Shown: positions 1-7,796 of the stretch, one piece after another
Layout: each line of letters begins with the position of its first letter
Position numbering within the stretch: the first letter of the stretch is position 1
Origin: DAOTWY01 sp003696565
GTDB taxonomy: Bacteria > Chloroflexota > Anaerolineae > Aggregatilineales > Phototrophicaceae
Length of the DNA stretch: 26,067 nucleotides
Direction: 5' to 3'
Assembly (NCBI GenBank): GCA_034435635.1
Contig: DAOTWY010000096.1
Span: 1-26,067, forward strand
Notes under the pieces: generated by a model
Database searches by the model: none
Seen by the model: the letters and a program-made list of their open reading frames with translations, nothing else
What the model was told of the DNA's origin: nothing
Program-made: the position numbers and the translations under genes

Positions 1-816
1 GCGGATTTGCCGAATTTCGTCATGCGAGATCGCATCGCTGAGTTGATTATTACAACTATCCCTGATATGGACGATGATATTTTTCGTGGGGTGATGCAAG
101 CCTATGAAATTGGTGTATCGTTGGTGACGATGCCTGTTTTATATGCTCGCCTAACAGGACGGGTGCCAGTACGTTATATTCAAAATAGTTGGGCTTTGGT
201 GCTACCTATTAGTGGACAATCTATTTTTAATCCTTATCCATTTTTGAAGCGAGTGATGGACATCAGCTTGTCATTGATTGTCTTGATTGTTTTATTGGGG
301 TTGCTACCGATTTTGGCGGTCTTAATACGCTTGGATTCAAAAGGGGGTGTGTTCTATTCTCAAATCCGCACCGGTATGAATGGAAAACCTTTTCGTATTT
401 ATAAATTTCGTACGATGCGATCTGACGCAGAGGCAGATGGTCAGGCAAGATTTAGCGTCAAAGGAGACCCCCGTGTTACACGCATGGGGCGAATTATGCG
501 CCCAACCCGCTTAGATGAGTTGCCGCAGGTGTGGAATGTCATCAAGGGTGATATGAGTATTGTCGGTCCCAGACCAGAACGCCCGGAGCATATCCGCCGC
601 TTGGAGCAACAAATTCCGTTTTATCGTACACGCTTGGTTATTCGTCCGGGGCTAACGGGGTGGGCACAAGTTAAGTATCAATATGGCTCAACTGATGAAG
701 ATGCGCTGGTCAAGCTGGAATACGATTTATATTACATTCGTAATCAATCTATCCTGTTAGACATCAATATTTTGATCCGCACAGTGTATAAGGTTATTCG
801 AATGAGTGGGATATAG
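1..816 (+). CDS. Sugar-1-phosphate transferase (WbaP/EpsL type), 5' truncated
   Basis: This is the C-terminal part of a bacterial sugar transferase (PF02397 family), which moves a hexose-1-phosphate from a nucleotide sugar to undecaprenyl phosphate at the inner face of the membrane and so starts exopolysaccharide or O-antigen repeat assembly. The frame is open from base 1, so the gene begins outside the window. The missing part should hold the other membrane helices and the CoA-binding-like domain usual in proteins of about 460 residues. Visible in order: the end of that N-terminal domain (TGRVPV), one long hydrophobic helix (about 265-330), then the catalytic signatures KFRTM, RLDELPQVWNVIKGDMSIVG, PRPERP and PGLTGWAQV. 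The downstream propeller gene starts immediately after the stop codon, so the two are probably co-transcribed. Family assignment is firm; the sugar is not readable. Confidence 0.93.
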   Translation, partial: ADLPNFVMRDRIAELIITTIPDMDDDIFRGVMQAYEIGVSLVTMPVLYARLTGRVPVRYIQNSWALVLPISGQSIFNPYPFLKRVMDISLSLIVLIVLLGLLPILAVLIRLDSKGGVFYSQIRTGMNGKPFRIYKFRTMRSDAEADGQARFSVKGDPRVTRMGRIMRPTRLDELPQVWNVIKGDMSIVGPRPERPEHIRRLEQQIPFYRTRLVIRPGLTGWAQVKYQYGSTDEDALVKLEYDLYYIRNQSILLDINILIRTVYKVIRMSGI

Positions 817-1716
817 ATGCTGCGGTTATTGATGGGCATAATAAGTGTGGTGTTCTTGTGCATCATTGGTTTAATGATGGTGATGATGCAAATTCTAGCA
901 CCGCATTTGCCTTATCAAGGGCATGAAATTGCTTTTTTGGCGTTGATTGATCGGAACTGGCATATTGTCCGGTTTGATCTGTCCCGAAATGCTTATTATG
1001 TTATTGAACCACAACAATCGATTGCCCCATCCACCTTAGATTGGTCGCCAGATGGCACACAATTGGCGGTGACATCAGGATATAGTGGGCGGCGTATTTT
1101 GTTGGTTAATTTAGCCGATGGAACAGTAACACAACTGCCAGGATGGGGGGAAGGGCGTGACTACATGCCTAAATGGTCACCGGATGGTGAAAAAATTGCC
1201 TTCTTTTCTGGCATTGGGTCTGATCCGCGAGAAACACAATCCCCTGTTTTATTGATTGTTTTGGATGTCAATAATTACGACACGCGATTATTGTCGGCAG
1301 GTGTGATGTCGTTGGATTGGTCACCGGATGGGGCATCATTATTATATCAAACTGAGATGAACAATTGGGCTATCTACCATCTCGCTTCTGAACAGCAGAC
1401 AGCCATTCAAGTTGATGTCTCTGCTGGCGATTTAGCTTGGTCGCCGGATGGCGAGCATGTTGCGTTTTGGCAGGCAGGGCGAACAACCAGCATCGGTGTG
1501 GTGAGCCTAACCACAGGTGATATAGTCACATTAGCACGCCATGCCACTTATAACTATTTCAATCCGGATTGGTCACCAGATGGTAGGCGGTTGTTGGTGG
1601 TGGCAGCAGATACACAACGCGGTGTGACGGAAATTCATGTGATCGATGATCAGGGGCATATTCGCCAGCGTGTGACACAGTTTGACCATATGGCATATCC
1701 ACGCTGGCGACCGTGA
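817..1716 (+). CDS. Membrane-anchored WD40-like (PD40/TolB-type) beta-propeller protein
   Basis: The 299-residue product has an N-terminal hydrophobic anchor (about residues 4-27) followed by an extracytoplasmic beta-propeller. Five repeats carry the PD40 signature W-S-P-D-G, with the Trp at residues 76, 120, 168, 208 and 252, spaced about 40-48 residues as expected for propeller blades. Proteins of this type are usually binding scaffolds; no catalytic motif is visible. The ATG follows the stop of the sugar transferase with no gap, which suggests translational coupling and a possible accessory role in envelope polysaccharide production (inference from position only). The gene ends 6 bp from a convergent gene, and no terminator fits between them. 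Confidence 0.85.
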   Translation: MLRLLMGIISVVFLCIIGLMMVMMQILAPHLPYQGHEIAFLALIDRNWHIVRFDLSRNAYYVIEPQQSIAPSTLDWSPDGTQLAVTSGYSGRRILLVNLADGTVTQLPGWGEGRDYMPKWSPDGEKIAFFSGIGSDPRETQSPVLLIVLDVNNYDTRLLSAGVMSLDWSPDGASLLYQTEMNNWAIYHLASEQQTAIQVDVSAGDLAWSPDGEHVAFWQAGRTTSIGVVSLTTGDIVTLARHATYNYFNPDWSPDGRRLLVVAADTQRGVTEIHVIDDQGHIRQRVTQFDHMAYPRWRP

Positions 1717-1722
1717 TTTGCG

Positions 1723-2301
1723 TCATTCGCCAGAACGTGCACTTTCACATAATACCCAACGCTCATTTTCTAACATAACTGGAATGTTGCCGCCGAATTG
1801 ATCGGCTGGGATTGTCTGTTCAACATCGCCAATTGAGAGGATGATTTCACCTAATATTGCGACTTCAGCATAATCTTCGGTTTGTAGCACTAATTCATAT
1901 TCAACACGGCTTAAATCAACATCAACTTGTTGAATAGCTGCTTGCATCTCATCAAAATCAATATCGCCGGCTAGGGCAACATCAGCTTGGCAAGAGAGTT
2001 CAAAAATACGTTCAATATCCCCCTTAAATGTGGCATCTAACAAAGCCTGAGCTAGCCCTTCCGGGGTGTTGTCATAAATCAGAGGTGGCTCACAAGCAGC
2101 CTGAAGTGTGTTTAGGGCATCTTCCGCAGCATCCAGTGCTTCACGCGCTGCATCAAAATCACCAGTATCGGCGGCTGTTTGTGCTTCTTCCAGTAATGTG
2201 ATGACCAGTGTTGTGTCGATTTGACAGATGGTTGGCTCTTCCGTTGCTTCTTGGGCGATTGTGGGGAAGGCGATTAGCAGGAAAATCAAAATAAGGCGCA
2301 T
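1723..2301 (-). CDS. Secreted protein with a small C-terminal domain shared with the next gene
   Basis: The 192-residue product starts with a signal peptide (MRLILIFLLIAFPTIA, probable cleavage before QEATEEP). A Glu/Ala-rich helical segment follows (about residues 35-72) that resembles one TPR-like helical hairpin. The C-terminal half (about 82-188) aligns with the neighbouring lipoprotein: both have an LLDATF/FLNAAF-type helix, a Cys near the start, V/I-D-L-S, a P-x-D-Q-x-x-G stretch and a final NE(R/G)-(R/K)WV-x-C. The paired cysteines could form a disulfide outside the membrane. The fold may be NTF2-like (DUF4878 type), but this is a guess. An AAAGGA ribosome binding site (2309-2314) sits 7 nt before the ATG. 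The function is unknown. Confidence 0.8.
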   Translation of the reverse strand: MRLILIFLLIAFPTIAQEATEEPTICQIDTTLVITLLEEAQTAADTGDFDAAREALDAAEDALNTLQAACEPPLIYDNTPEGLAQALLDATFKGDIERIFELSCQADVALAGDIDFDEMQAAIQQVDVDLSRVEYELVLQTEDYAEVAILGEIILSIGDVEQTIPADQFGGNIPVMLENERWVLCESARSGE

Positions 2302-2343
2302 TGATGTATCCTTTCGTAGTTATTTGGTTAAATGATTGCCTGA

Positions 2344-2372
2344 TATATAGCATGTCTCTTGACTTGAATCAA
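2344..2372 (-). promoter_or_regulatory. Probable sigma-70-type promoter of the 1723-2301 gene
   Basis: Reading the - strand, a TTGATT hexamer (2372-2367) lies 17 bp upstream of TATATA (2349-2344). The expected start of transcription is about 35-40 nt before the ATG at 2301. The -35 element touches the edge of the terminator of the upstream gene, so the gene restarts transcription right after termination. Confidence 0.5.
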
Positions 2373-2407
2373 AAAAAACGGTCAAGGAAACCCTCAACCG
2401 TTTTTTT
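2372..2407 (-). terminator. Intrinsic terminator (probably bidirectional) after the 2430-2885 lipoprotein gene
   Basis: AAAAAAACGGT (2372-2382) and ACCGTTTTTTT (2397-2407) are perfect inverted repeats of 11 bp. Three further pairs (AGG with CCT) extend the stem after a 2x2 mismatch. The A-tract and T-tract on either side give a U-run on both strands. It lies 23 nt past the stop codon of the - strand lipoprotein gene. Confidence 0.8.
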
Positions 2408-2429
2408 GATATTTGGATTTGCGGTGAAT

Positions 2430-2885
2430 TTAACCACCAAGTAAATCTGTATTTTCTGGACAGACAACCCACTTGCCATTTTCTACGATGACAGGAATGG
2501 CTTCGTCTCCAAACATTTGATCAACAGGCAATTCCATTTCCTGACCTTCCATGCTCATGGTAACATTACCAGAGACAGTAAGCATTGCGCTGTTATCTGT
2601 TTGGTCGCTCACGGTGAATTCCAAGCCACTGAGGTCAATCTCAACCGCTTCCAAAGCGGCACGATCTTCATCTGATGGTTCTTCAATCTCGCCACGACGT
2701 GCTTCACAGACTACGCTACGGGCTTTTTCCACATCCATAGAAAATGCGGCATTCAAAAATTCACGCCCGGCATCTTCTGGGTTACCTGCACCACCACCGC
2801 CACTACTACCCCCATCACCGCCACCACAAGCGGCTGCTAGTGCGGCAATAAGTGTCATTGCGACAATCAAAATTAGACGTTTCAT
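2430..2885 (-). CDS. Small lipoprotein, paralogue of the 1723-2301 product
   Basis: The 151-residue precursor has a classic type II signal peptide ending in the lipobox L-A-A-A-C (Cys 20), followed by a Gly/Ser-rich tether (GGGDGGSSGGGGAG). The mature domain (about residues 36-145) is homologous to the C-terminal domain of the next gene downstream. Shared features are the NAAF helix, I-D-L-S-G-L-E-F, a beta-rich middle with T-x-S-G-N-x-x-x-S, P-V-D-Q-M-F-G and the closing NGKWVVC. The protein should be lipid-anchored on the outer face of the cytoplasmic membrane. AAGGAG lies about 8 nt before the ATG. The function is unknown. The two genes look like a tandem duplication in which one copy kept a lipobox and the other became secreted. 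Confidence 0.82.
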   Translation of the reverse strand: MKRLILIVAMTLIAALAAACGGGDGGSSGGGGAGNPEDAGREFLNAAFSMDVEKARSVVCEARRGEIEEPSDEDRAALEAVEIDLSGLEFTVSDQTDNSAMLTVSGNVTMSMEGQEMELPVDQMFGDEAIPVIVENGKWVVCPENTDLLGG

Positions 2886-2934
2886 TGTGTGTGTACTCCT
2901 TAATTGGGTGAACGTAAAAATAACGACATATTTC

Positions 2935-2962
2935 AGTATAGGGTAATTTAAATTTTATGCAA
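2935..2962 (-). promoter_or_regulatory. Probable sigma-70-type promoter of the lipoprotein gene
   Basis: On the - strand, TTGCAT (2962-2957), a 16-bp AT-rich spacer and TATACT (2940-2935) lie about 50 nt upstream of the ATG at 2885. It is divergent from the promoter of the + strand glycosyltransferase array, about 40 bp away. Confidence 0.55.
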
Positions 2963-2997
2963 GTGATGTATTCCCCTAAGTTTTGGGGCTTTTTTGG

Positions 2998-3006
2998 TGT
3001 TACAAT
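2998..3006 (+). promoter_or_regulatory. Extended -10 promoter of the glycosyltransferase array
   Basis: TG-T-TACAAT (TG at 2998-2999, hexamer 3001-3006) fits an extended -10 element and lies about 33 nt before the first plausible ATG (3039). No good -35 hexamer is present at 16-18 bp; GTTTTGGGG (2980-2988) occupies that region. Confidence 0.4.
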
Positions 3007-3038
3007 GTTCGGGGTATGTAAATGAGGGTAAAAATAGT

Positions 3039-4490
3039 ATGACAATCAAGCGCGTATTATTGGTGACATTATTCGGGCTGATTTTTGTGATGGCGACCCG
3101 TGTTCCGGTAGATACTGATACGTGGTGGCATCTTCGCAGTGGGGAATATACCCTGAATAATGGGATGATTTATCAAGACCCGTTTTCTCATACCAAACAT
3201 GGGGTAGATTGGACAAATCACAGTTGGGGGGCGCAGGTTATTTTATATGCTGTGTACGAATTAGCTGGCGATTTGGGGTTGGCTGTGCTAACGGCAGCAT
3301 TAGCTTCTGGTGGTATGGCGTTGCTCTATCCGGTCTGTGTTGGAAATCCATACATGCGGGCATTTGTATTGCTGCTTGGTGCAACCGCAGCGGCAGTGTT
3401 TTGGTCTGCACGTCCGCAGATGTTCTCATTTTTCCTTAGCACACTAACGCTTTTTATTCTCTATAAGTATAAACGGGAAGAAAAAGATTATTTGTGGGCA
3501 ATTCCACCGATGATGTTGGTGTGGGGGAATTTACATGCTGGATTTAGCATAGGGTTTATTTTGATAGGGGGATTTATTGCCGGGGAAATACTCAATAATC
3601 TGTTTAATCGATCTGGTGTGCAGGTGGTCAGCTTTAAGCGACTGAAAAAGCTGATCTTAATGGTGATGATTGCCGTTCCGGCGTTGATGGTTAACCCTTA
3701 TGGTTTTGATATGTTACTGGTGCCGTTTGAAACAGTCAGTATAGGTGCTTTGCGCCAGTATATTCAAGAATGGCAGTCGCCTAATTTTCAAGGGCGCGAA
3801 ACTTGGGGGTTTATTGGCTTGTTGATCGCTTTGATTGGTATTTTGGGAGCAAGCCGCCGTCGGTTGGACTGGACGGATTTTGTCTTGTTGGGTGGGACGC
3901 TATTCATGGCGTTACTTTATGGACGCAACATTGCGGTGTTTGCCGTGGTTGCTATGCCTGCCTTGACTGTACATTTGGATGCGTTCCTTCAAGAACAGGG
4001 ATGGGATTTTAAGCCGCGTTCGCGTGTTTCGCGCCGTCAAGCTAGGTTGAACATGTTGTTGGTGATTTTGGTGGTGTTAGGTGTGGTTGGCAATACAGTT
4101 ACGGTGCTAAATCCGCAAACTGTAGACCAGGTTCAACGTGAGCGATTGCCTGTGCAGGCGGCGGAATTTATTGCAACGGCACGTCCCGCTGGACCGATGT
4201 TTAATAGCTACAACTGGGGTGGGTATCTGCTATGGGCATTGCCAGATTATCCGGTTTATGTAGACGGACGCACGGATTTATATGGTAGTGACTTTTTGTT
4301 ACGTTGGCTGCGGGCGGCATTTGGTCAGTCTGATTGGCGGCAGATTTTGGACGATGATGGCATTAATCTGGTTGTTATTGAGCAGGGCAGTGGCTTAGAT
4401 GACCGCCTACATGAAGCAGATGATTGGGCACAGATTTACCCCAATGCAGATTATAGCGATGATACAGTGGTAATTTATGCACGGCAATAA
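3039..4490 (+). CDS. GT-C-like polytopic membrane protein with DGRTD signature
   Basis: The 483-residue protein has about ten hydrophobic segments followed by a C-terminal soluble domain (about residues 375-483). The first extracytoplasmic loop carries V-D-T-D-T-W-W-H (about residues 23-30), an acidic DxD motif where GT-C glycosyltransferases have theirs. The tail holds FNSYNWGGYLLWALPDYPVY followed by VDGRTDLYG, a signature I associate with large uncharacterised membrane proteins of Chloroflexota and Actinobacteria. A role in transferring sugars from polyprenyl-phosphate donors outside the membrane is inferred from this and from the neighbours. ATG 3039 was chosen over an upstream in-frame TTG because GAGGG (3024-3028) lies 10 nt before it and the first helix starts there. 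It opens the array that runs to 12145. Confidence 0.75.
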   Translation: MTIKRVLLVTLFGLIFVMATRVPVDTDTWWHLRSGEYTLNNGMIYQDPFSHTKHGVDWTNHSWGAQVILYAVYELAGDLGLAVLTAALASGGMALLYPVCVGNPYMRAFVLLLGATAAAVFWSARPQMFSFFLSTLTLFILYKYKREEKDYLWAIPPMMLVWGNLHAGFSIGFILIGGFIAGEILNNLFNRSGVQVVSFKRLKKLILMVMIAVPALMVNPYGFDMLLVPFETVSIGALRQYIQEWQSPNFQGRETWGFIGLLIALIGILGASRRRLDWTDFVLLGGTLFMALLYGRNIAVFAVVAMPALTVHLDAFLQEQGWDFKPRSRVSRRQARLNMLLVILVVLGVVGNTVTVLNPQTVDQVQRERLPVQAAEFIATARPAGPMFNSYNWGGYLLWALPDYPVYVDGRTDLYGSDFLLRWLRAAFGQSDWRQILDDDGINLVVIEQGSGLDDRLHEADDWAQIYPNADYSDDTVVIYARQ

Positions 4491-4542
4491 AAACGTGATT
4501 TTTTAAGAATATGTCTTACTATAAACCAAGGACAATCATCCG

Positions 4543-5853
4543 ATGAATAAATCTTTACTCAACGATACCCGCTTGCTTGTGATTTTGTTTATCACGTTTC
4601 GCTTGATGATGTTGATGGTTTATCAACCCCTATTGATTGATCCTCCCCCCACAGCGGACCAATCCGAAATTGCCGATACATCATCTGATCCGTTTGCGTT
4701 CCCGGCAGGTGTGGAGCGTGGCGTGGGCGCACAGGGTGATCGACTGTATCATTATATGCTTGCCCGCTTAACGGATGATGGTAACTATCCATTTGTGGAC
4801 TGGTGGAGCGAGTTCCCACCGGTGTGGTATTTTATGACGACGGCGGTTTATCAAGTACAAAGCGATTACAGCAATTGGTCAGTTTGGTTGGGGATCATTT
4901 TGCTGGCGGTTGATGTCGGGAATTTGCTGCTTATCCGCAAAATTGGCGTGCGTCTGCATGGTGAATCAATAGGTATGGCATTAGCCTGGATATATGCGCT
5001 GATGATTGCACCGGTTGTGATGCTTTTTTGGAACTTTGAAACACTTGTAACGTTCTTCTTTTTACTGGGCACTTATTGGTTGTTGATGAACAAACCCATA
5101 CACTCGGCTTTGGCGGTTGCGTTCGGCATCCTGACCAAGTTCACACCAGCGTTGATCTTCGGTGCGTTGATTCGTTTCCGCCCGCCACGTTTATCTGTCC
5201 GTTATATTGGGGTTGTGCTTGGGGTATTCATCGGGGTGTATGCACTGCTTTATGCGGTTAATGCAGCAGAAAACGGTGACCCTGATATGGTGACTGTTTC
5301 ACTCACGGCACAGTTTAATAAAGCATCCTATCAAACGGTATGGGCGTTAATTGATGGGAACTATACCACAGGTAACTTTGGCACGGTTGAATCACACTTT
5401 GACCCCAATGCAGCAAATGAACTTTACGGTAAGCCGGCGGTGATTCCGTCTTTTGTGCGGCTGATGGTGGCAGCTGCGGTTGGTTTGATGGTCTTCCTAA
5501 GGACACGTCGCCTAGATGATAAAGGTTTGGTAGCGTTTATCACCATAACACTGTTGATCTTCTTTCTGCAATCACAGGGATGGTCACCGCAGTGGATGGT
5601 GCAAATTATTCCGTTTGTTTTGCTGACATTCCCGAATAAAAACGGCGTGTTGGTGTTGGTATTGCTGACGTTTATCACGTTTACAGAATATCCGTTGCTG
5701 TTTATTCGTACTGGGGATACAGGTGGTATTATTGATGGTGCGTTGCGGTTGCCGTTTATTGCGTTGATTTTAAGCCGGACGTTTTTGCTGGTCGCGTTGT
5801 GTGTCGCGTTGTACTATAAACTCAGGCAAGAACCTGCTCAATTGGAGGGATAA
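4543..5853 (+). CDS. GT-C glycosyltransferase (GT87/PIG-M-like)
   Basis: This 436-residue membrane protein has roughly nine to ten transmembrane segments. The loop after helix 1 carries QGDRLYHYMLARL and YPFVDWWSEFPPVWY, close to the Y-P-x-x-D-Y-x-x-E-Y-P-P motif of GT87/PIG-M-like polyprenyl-phosphate mannosyltransferases. L-T-K-F-T-P and Q-G-W-S-P-Q-W-M further on are also typical of such enzymes. It should act in the membrane with its active site facing outward. AAGGA lies about 10 nt before the ATG. The stop codon is overlapped by the ribosome binding site of the following Mrr gene, so the two are linked translationally. Donor and acceptor are unknown. Confidence 0.78.
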   Translation: MNKSLLNDTRLLVILFITFRLMMLMVYQPLLIDPPPTADQSEIADTSSDPFAFPAGVERGVGAQGDRLYHYMLARLTDDGNYPFVDWWSEFPPVWYFMTTAVYQVQSDYSNWSVWLGIILLAVDVGNLLLIRKIGVRLHGESIGMALAWIYALMIAPVVMLFWNFETLVTFFFLLGTYWLLMNKPIHSALAVAFGILTKFTPALIFGALIRFRPPRLSVRYIGVVLGVFIGVYALLYAVNAAENGDPDMVTVSLTAQFNKASYQTVWALIDGNYTTGNFGTVESHFDPNAANELYGKPAVIPSFVRLMVAAAVGLMVFLRTRRLDDKGLVAFITITLLIFFLQSQGWSPQWMVQIIPFVLLTFPNKNGVLVLVLLTFITFTEYPLLFIRTGDTGGIIDGALRLPFIALILSRTFLLVALCVALYYKLRQEPAQLEG

Positions 5854-5859
5854 TAAATT

Positions 5860-6777
5860 ATGGCAGTTCCAGCTTATAGTGAATTAATGTTGCCGTTACT
5901 ACAATATGCTAGTGATGGGAAAGAGCATCATATCCGGGATGCTGTACAACCTATTGCAGAGTATCTTGAATTATCAGAAGAAGATTTAAATGAGTTCATC
6001 GGAAACGGGAGTGAAACGAAATTTGCCTACCGCTTAAGATGGGCAAAAACTTATTTGAAGAAAGCTGGTTTAATCGAAGCAACAGGTAGAGGATTATTTC
6101 GTATCACACAAAGGGGAAGGGATGTTCTAGCAACATCACCGACAAGAATCACCAATGATATGCTCATGCAATTCCCTGAGTTTGTAGAGTTCAAAACAGG
6201 TAGTGCAAGAAAAACAGTTGATAATCATAAAGAATCGATAACTGAAAGCCAACCACCCAAAGAATTAATCCGAAGTCTTCATGCCGAAATCAATCGTGAT
6301 CTAGCGGATGAACTTTTGGAATATATCATGGGGGTGTCCCCTGCATTTTTTGAAAAGTTGGTGATTGATCTGCTGTTGGCAATGGGGTATGGCGGCGCGT
6401 TATCCAATGCAGGTCAAACGATTGGGCGTTCTGGTGATGGTGGAATTGATGGTTATATTCAGGAAGATAAACTTGGTCTGAGCATGATCTATGTACAAGC
6501 CAAACGCTGGGGAGCAGGAAACAATGTTCAAAGACCTGCTGTGCAAGCATTTGTTGGTAGCTTGATGGGTGTTGGGGCAACCAAAGGCGTGTTTATTACA
6601 ACATCTCATTTTTCACAAGGCGCACGCGAGTATGCAGACAGCATACCAAATCTAAAAGTTGTGTTAATTGATGGCACGCAGTTGACTCAACTGATGATTG
6701 AGCATAATGTCGGTGTCAGCGCAGAACAGACATTTGTTATCAAGCGGATTGATACAGATTATTTTGAACTTTCCTAA
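5860..6777 (+). CDS. Mrr-type methylation-dependent restriction endonuclease, copy 1
   Basis: This 305-residue protein has the two-domain Mrr layout. The N-terminal winged-helix domain (about 1-95) carries LPLLQYASDG and FRITQRGRDVL. The C-terminal Mrr_cat domain of the PD-(D/E)XK superfamily (about 160-285) carries FEKLVIDLLLAMGYGG, S-G-D-G-G-I-D-G with Asp197, and V-Q-A-K-R-W with Gln213 and Lys215. Type IV enzymes of this kind cleave DNA carrying modified bases and need no partner methyltransferase; none is present. GGAGGG (5844-5849) lies 10 nt before the ATG and overlaps the stop of the upstream glycosyltransferase. The N-terminal half looks AT-richer than the neighbours. All key active-site residues are present, so it should be functional. 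Confidence 0.9.
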   Translation: MAVPAYSELMLPLLQYASDGKEHHIRDAVQPIAEYLELSEEDLNEFIGNGSETKFAYRLRWAKTYLKKAGLIEATGRGLFRITQRGRDVLATSPTRITNDMLMQFPEFVEFKTGSARKTVDNHKESITESQPPKELIRSLHAEINRDLADELLEYIMGVSPAFFEKLVIDLLLAMGYGGALSNAGQTIGRSGDGGIDGYIQEDKLGLSMIYVQAKRWGAGNNVQRPAVQAFVGSLMGVGATKGVFITTSHFSQGAREYADSIPNLKVVLIDGTQLTQLMIEHNVGVSAEQTFVIKRIDTDYFELS

Positions 6778-6899
6778 TTGATTTTATATTTGCTATGTTG
6801 TTTATTTTTGAGGGAGATGAGATAAGCATATTTGCAGCTCTCCCTCATGATCGAACACTTGCGCTACCCATTCCTAGTATTCATTGGCATAATTGCCAT

Positions 6900-7796
6900 A
6901 TGACATGGAAACGACAACCCCCAACTTATGATCAATTAACTTTGCCTTTGTTGCAATATATCGCGGATGGCAAAATCCACACCTTGAAAGAAGTGACTCA
7001 TGCTCTGGCGCATGAGCTTGGTTTAGACCTGAGGACTCCCAAATTTGTAGAGCGAATCAGCTGGGCAAAGACCTATCTTAAACAAGCTGGTTTATTGCAA
7101 AGCTTGGGATGGGGTAAATTCCGCATTACACAGCGAGGTATTGATGTATTAAAAACACAGCCTACCCATATCAATCGGCGTTTTTTGATGCAGTTCCCGG
7201 AGTTTGTTGCCTATCAACAGCAATCACGCCCGCCCCAAACACCGCCAGATTTGATTGGCATGGACTTTACCCCACAGGAATTGATGGATATGGCGTATGA
7301 AGGTTTGCGCCAAGATTTAGCTGATGATTTGTTAGATATTGTGCTAGAAGCCTCGCCTGCTTTTTTTGAACGGCTGGTGATTGATCTCCTTTTGGCAATG
7401 GGATATGGTGGTTCGCGGCGTAGTGCTGGCAAAGCACTTGGGCAATCTGGTGATGGGGGGCTTGATGGCTTTGTGCAAGAGGATAAACTCGGTTTAAGTA
7501 AAATTTACGTCCAGGCGAAACGCTGGGGACGGGATAAACCTGTTGGTAGACCGGAAATACAGGGATTTGTAGGGAGCTTATTGGGGGCAGGTGGTAAAAA
7601 AGGCGTATTCATGACAACCTCCCGGTTTACACAAGGGGCTATAGACTATGCTGCTAGTATTACCGAAGTCAGCGTGATTTTAATTGATGGTGTGCAACTT
7701 ACCCAATTGATGATTGAGCATGGCGTTGGCGTGATCCCTGAAAAACAGTATATCATTCATGCTATTGATCGTGATTATTTTGAGGTAGATGGATGA
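6900..7796 (+). CDS. Mrr-type methylation-dependent restriction endonuclease, copy 2
   Basis: This is a close paralogue of the preceding gene (298 residues from ATG 6900). The N-terminal winged helix shows LPLLQYIADG and FRITQRGIDVL; the catalytic domain has SPAFFERLVIDLLLAMGYGG, G-G-L-D-G with Asp189, and V-Q-A-K-R-W with Gln205 and Lys207. The frame is open upstream to an ATG at 6795, but those 35 codons match nothing in copy 1, so the start is set by aligning the two proteins. Neither start has a convincing ribosome binding site. The stop overlaps the start of the next glycosyltransferase gene (ATGA at 7793-7796). The catalytic halves are also alike in DNA while the linkers differ, which fits an old tandem duplication with possible change in modification specificity. 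Confidence 0.88.
   Translation: MTWKRQPPTYDQLTLPLLQYIADGKIHTLKEVTHALAHELGLDLRTPKFVERISWAKTYLKQAGLLQSLGWGKFRITQRGIDVLKTQPTHINRRFLMQFPEFVAYQQQSRPPQTPPDLIGMDFTPQELMDMAYEGLRQDLADDLLDIVLEASPAFFERLVIDLLLAMGYGGSRRSAGKALGQSGDGGLDGFVQEDKLGLSKIYVQAKRWGRDKPVGRPEIQGFVGSLLGAGGKKGVFMTTSRFTQGAIDYAASITEVSVILIDGVQLTQLMIEHGVGVIPEKQYIIHAIDRDYFEVDG

Noticed and set aside
2551..2946. 131-codon + strand ORF opposite the lipoprotein gene
   Set aside because: It is the antisense shadow of a gene with a signal peptide, lipobox, ribosome binding site and paralogue; its own product is low-complexity Ser/Pro.
2973..2995. CCCC-loop-GGGG followed by a T-run, terminator-like
   Set aside because: Only 4 bp of stem, and it lies between divergent promoters where no + strand transcript from a nearby gene needs to end.
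6795..6899. N-terminal extension of the second Mrr protein from ATG 6795
   Set aside because: The 35 residues have no counterpart in the first copy, and the winged-helix domain starts at the ATG at 6900; no ribosome binding site supports the longer form.
5860..7796. Classic type II restriction-modification system
   Set aside because: No methyltransferase gene is present; both proteins match Mrr type IV nucleases, which need none.
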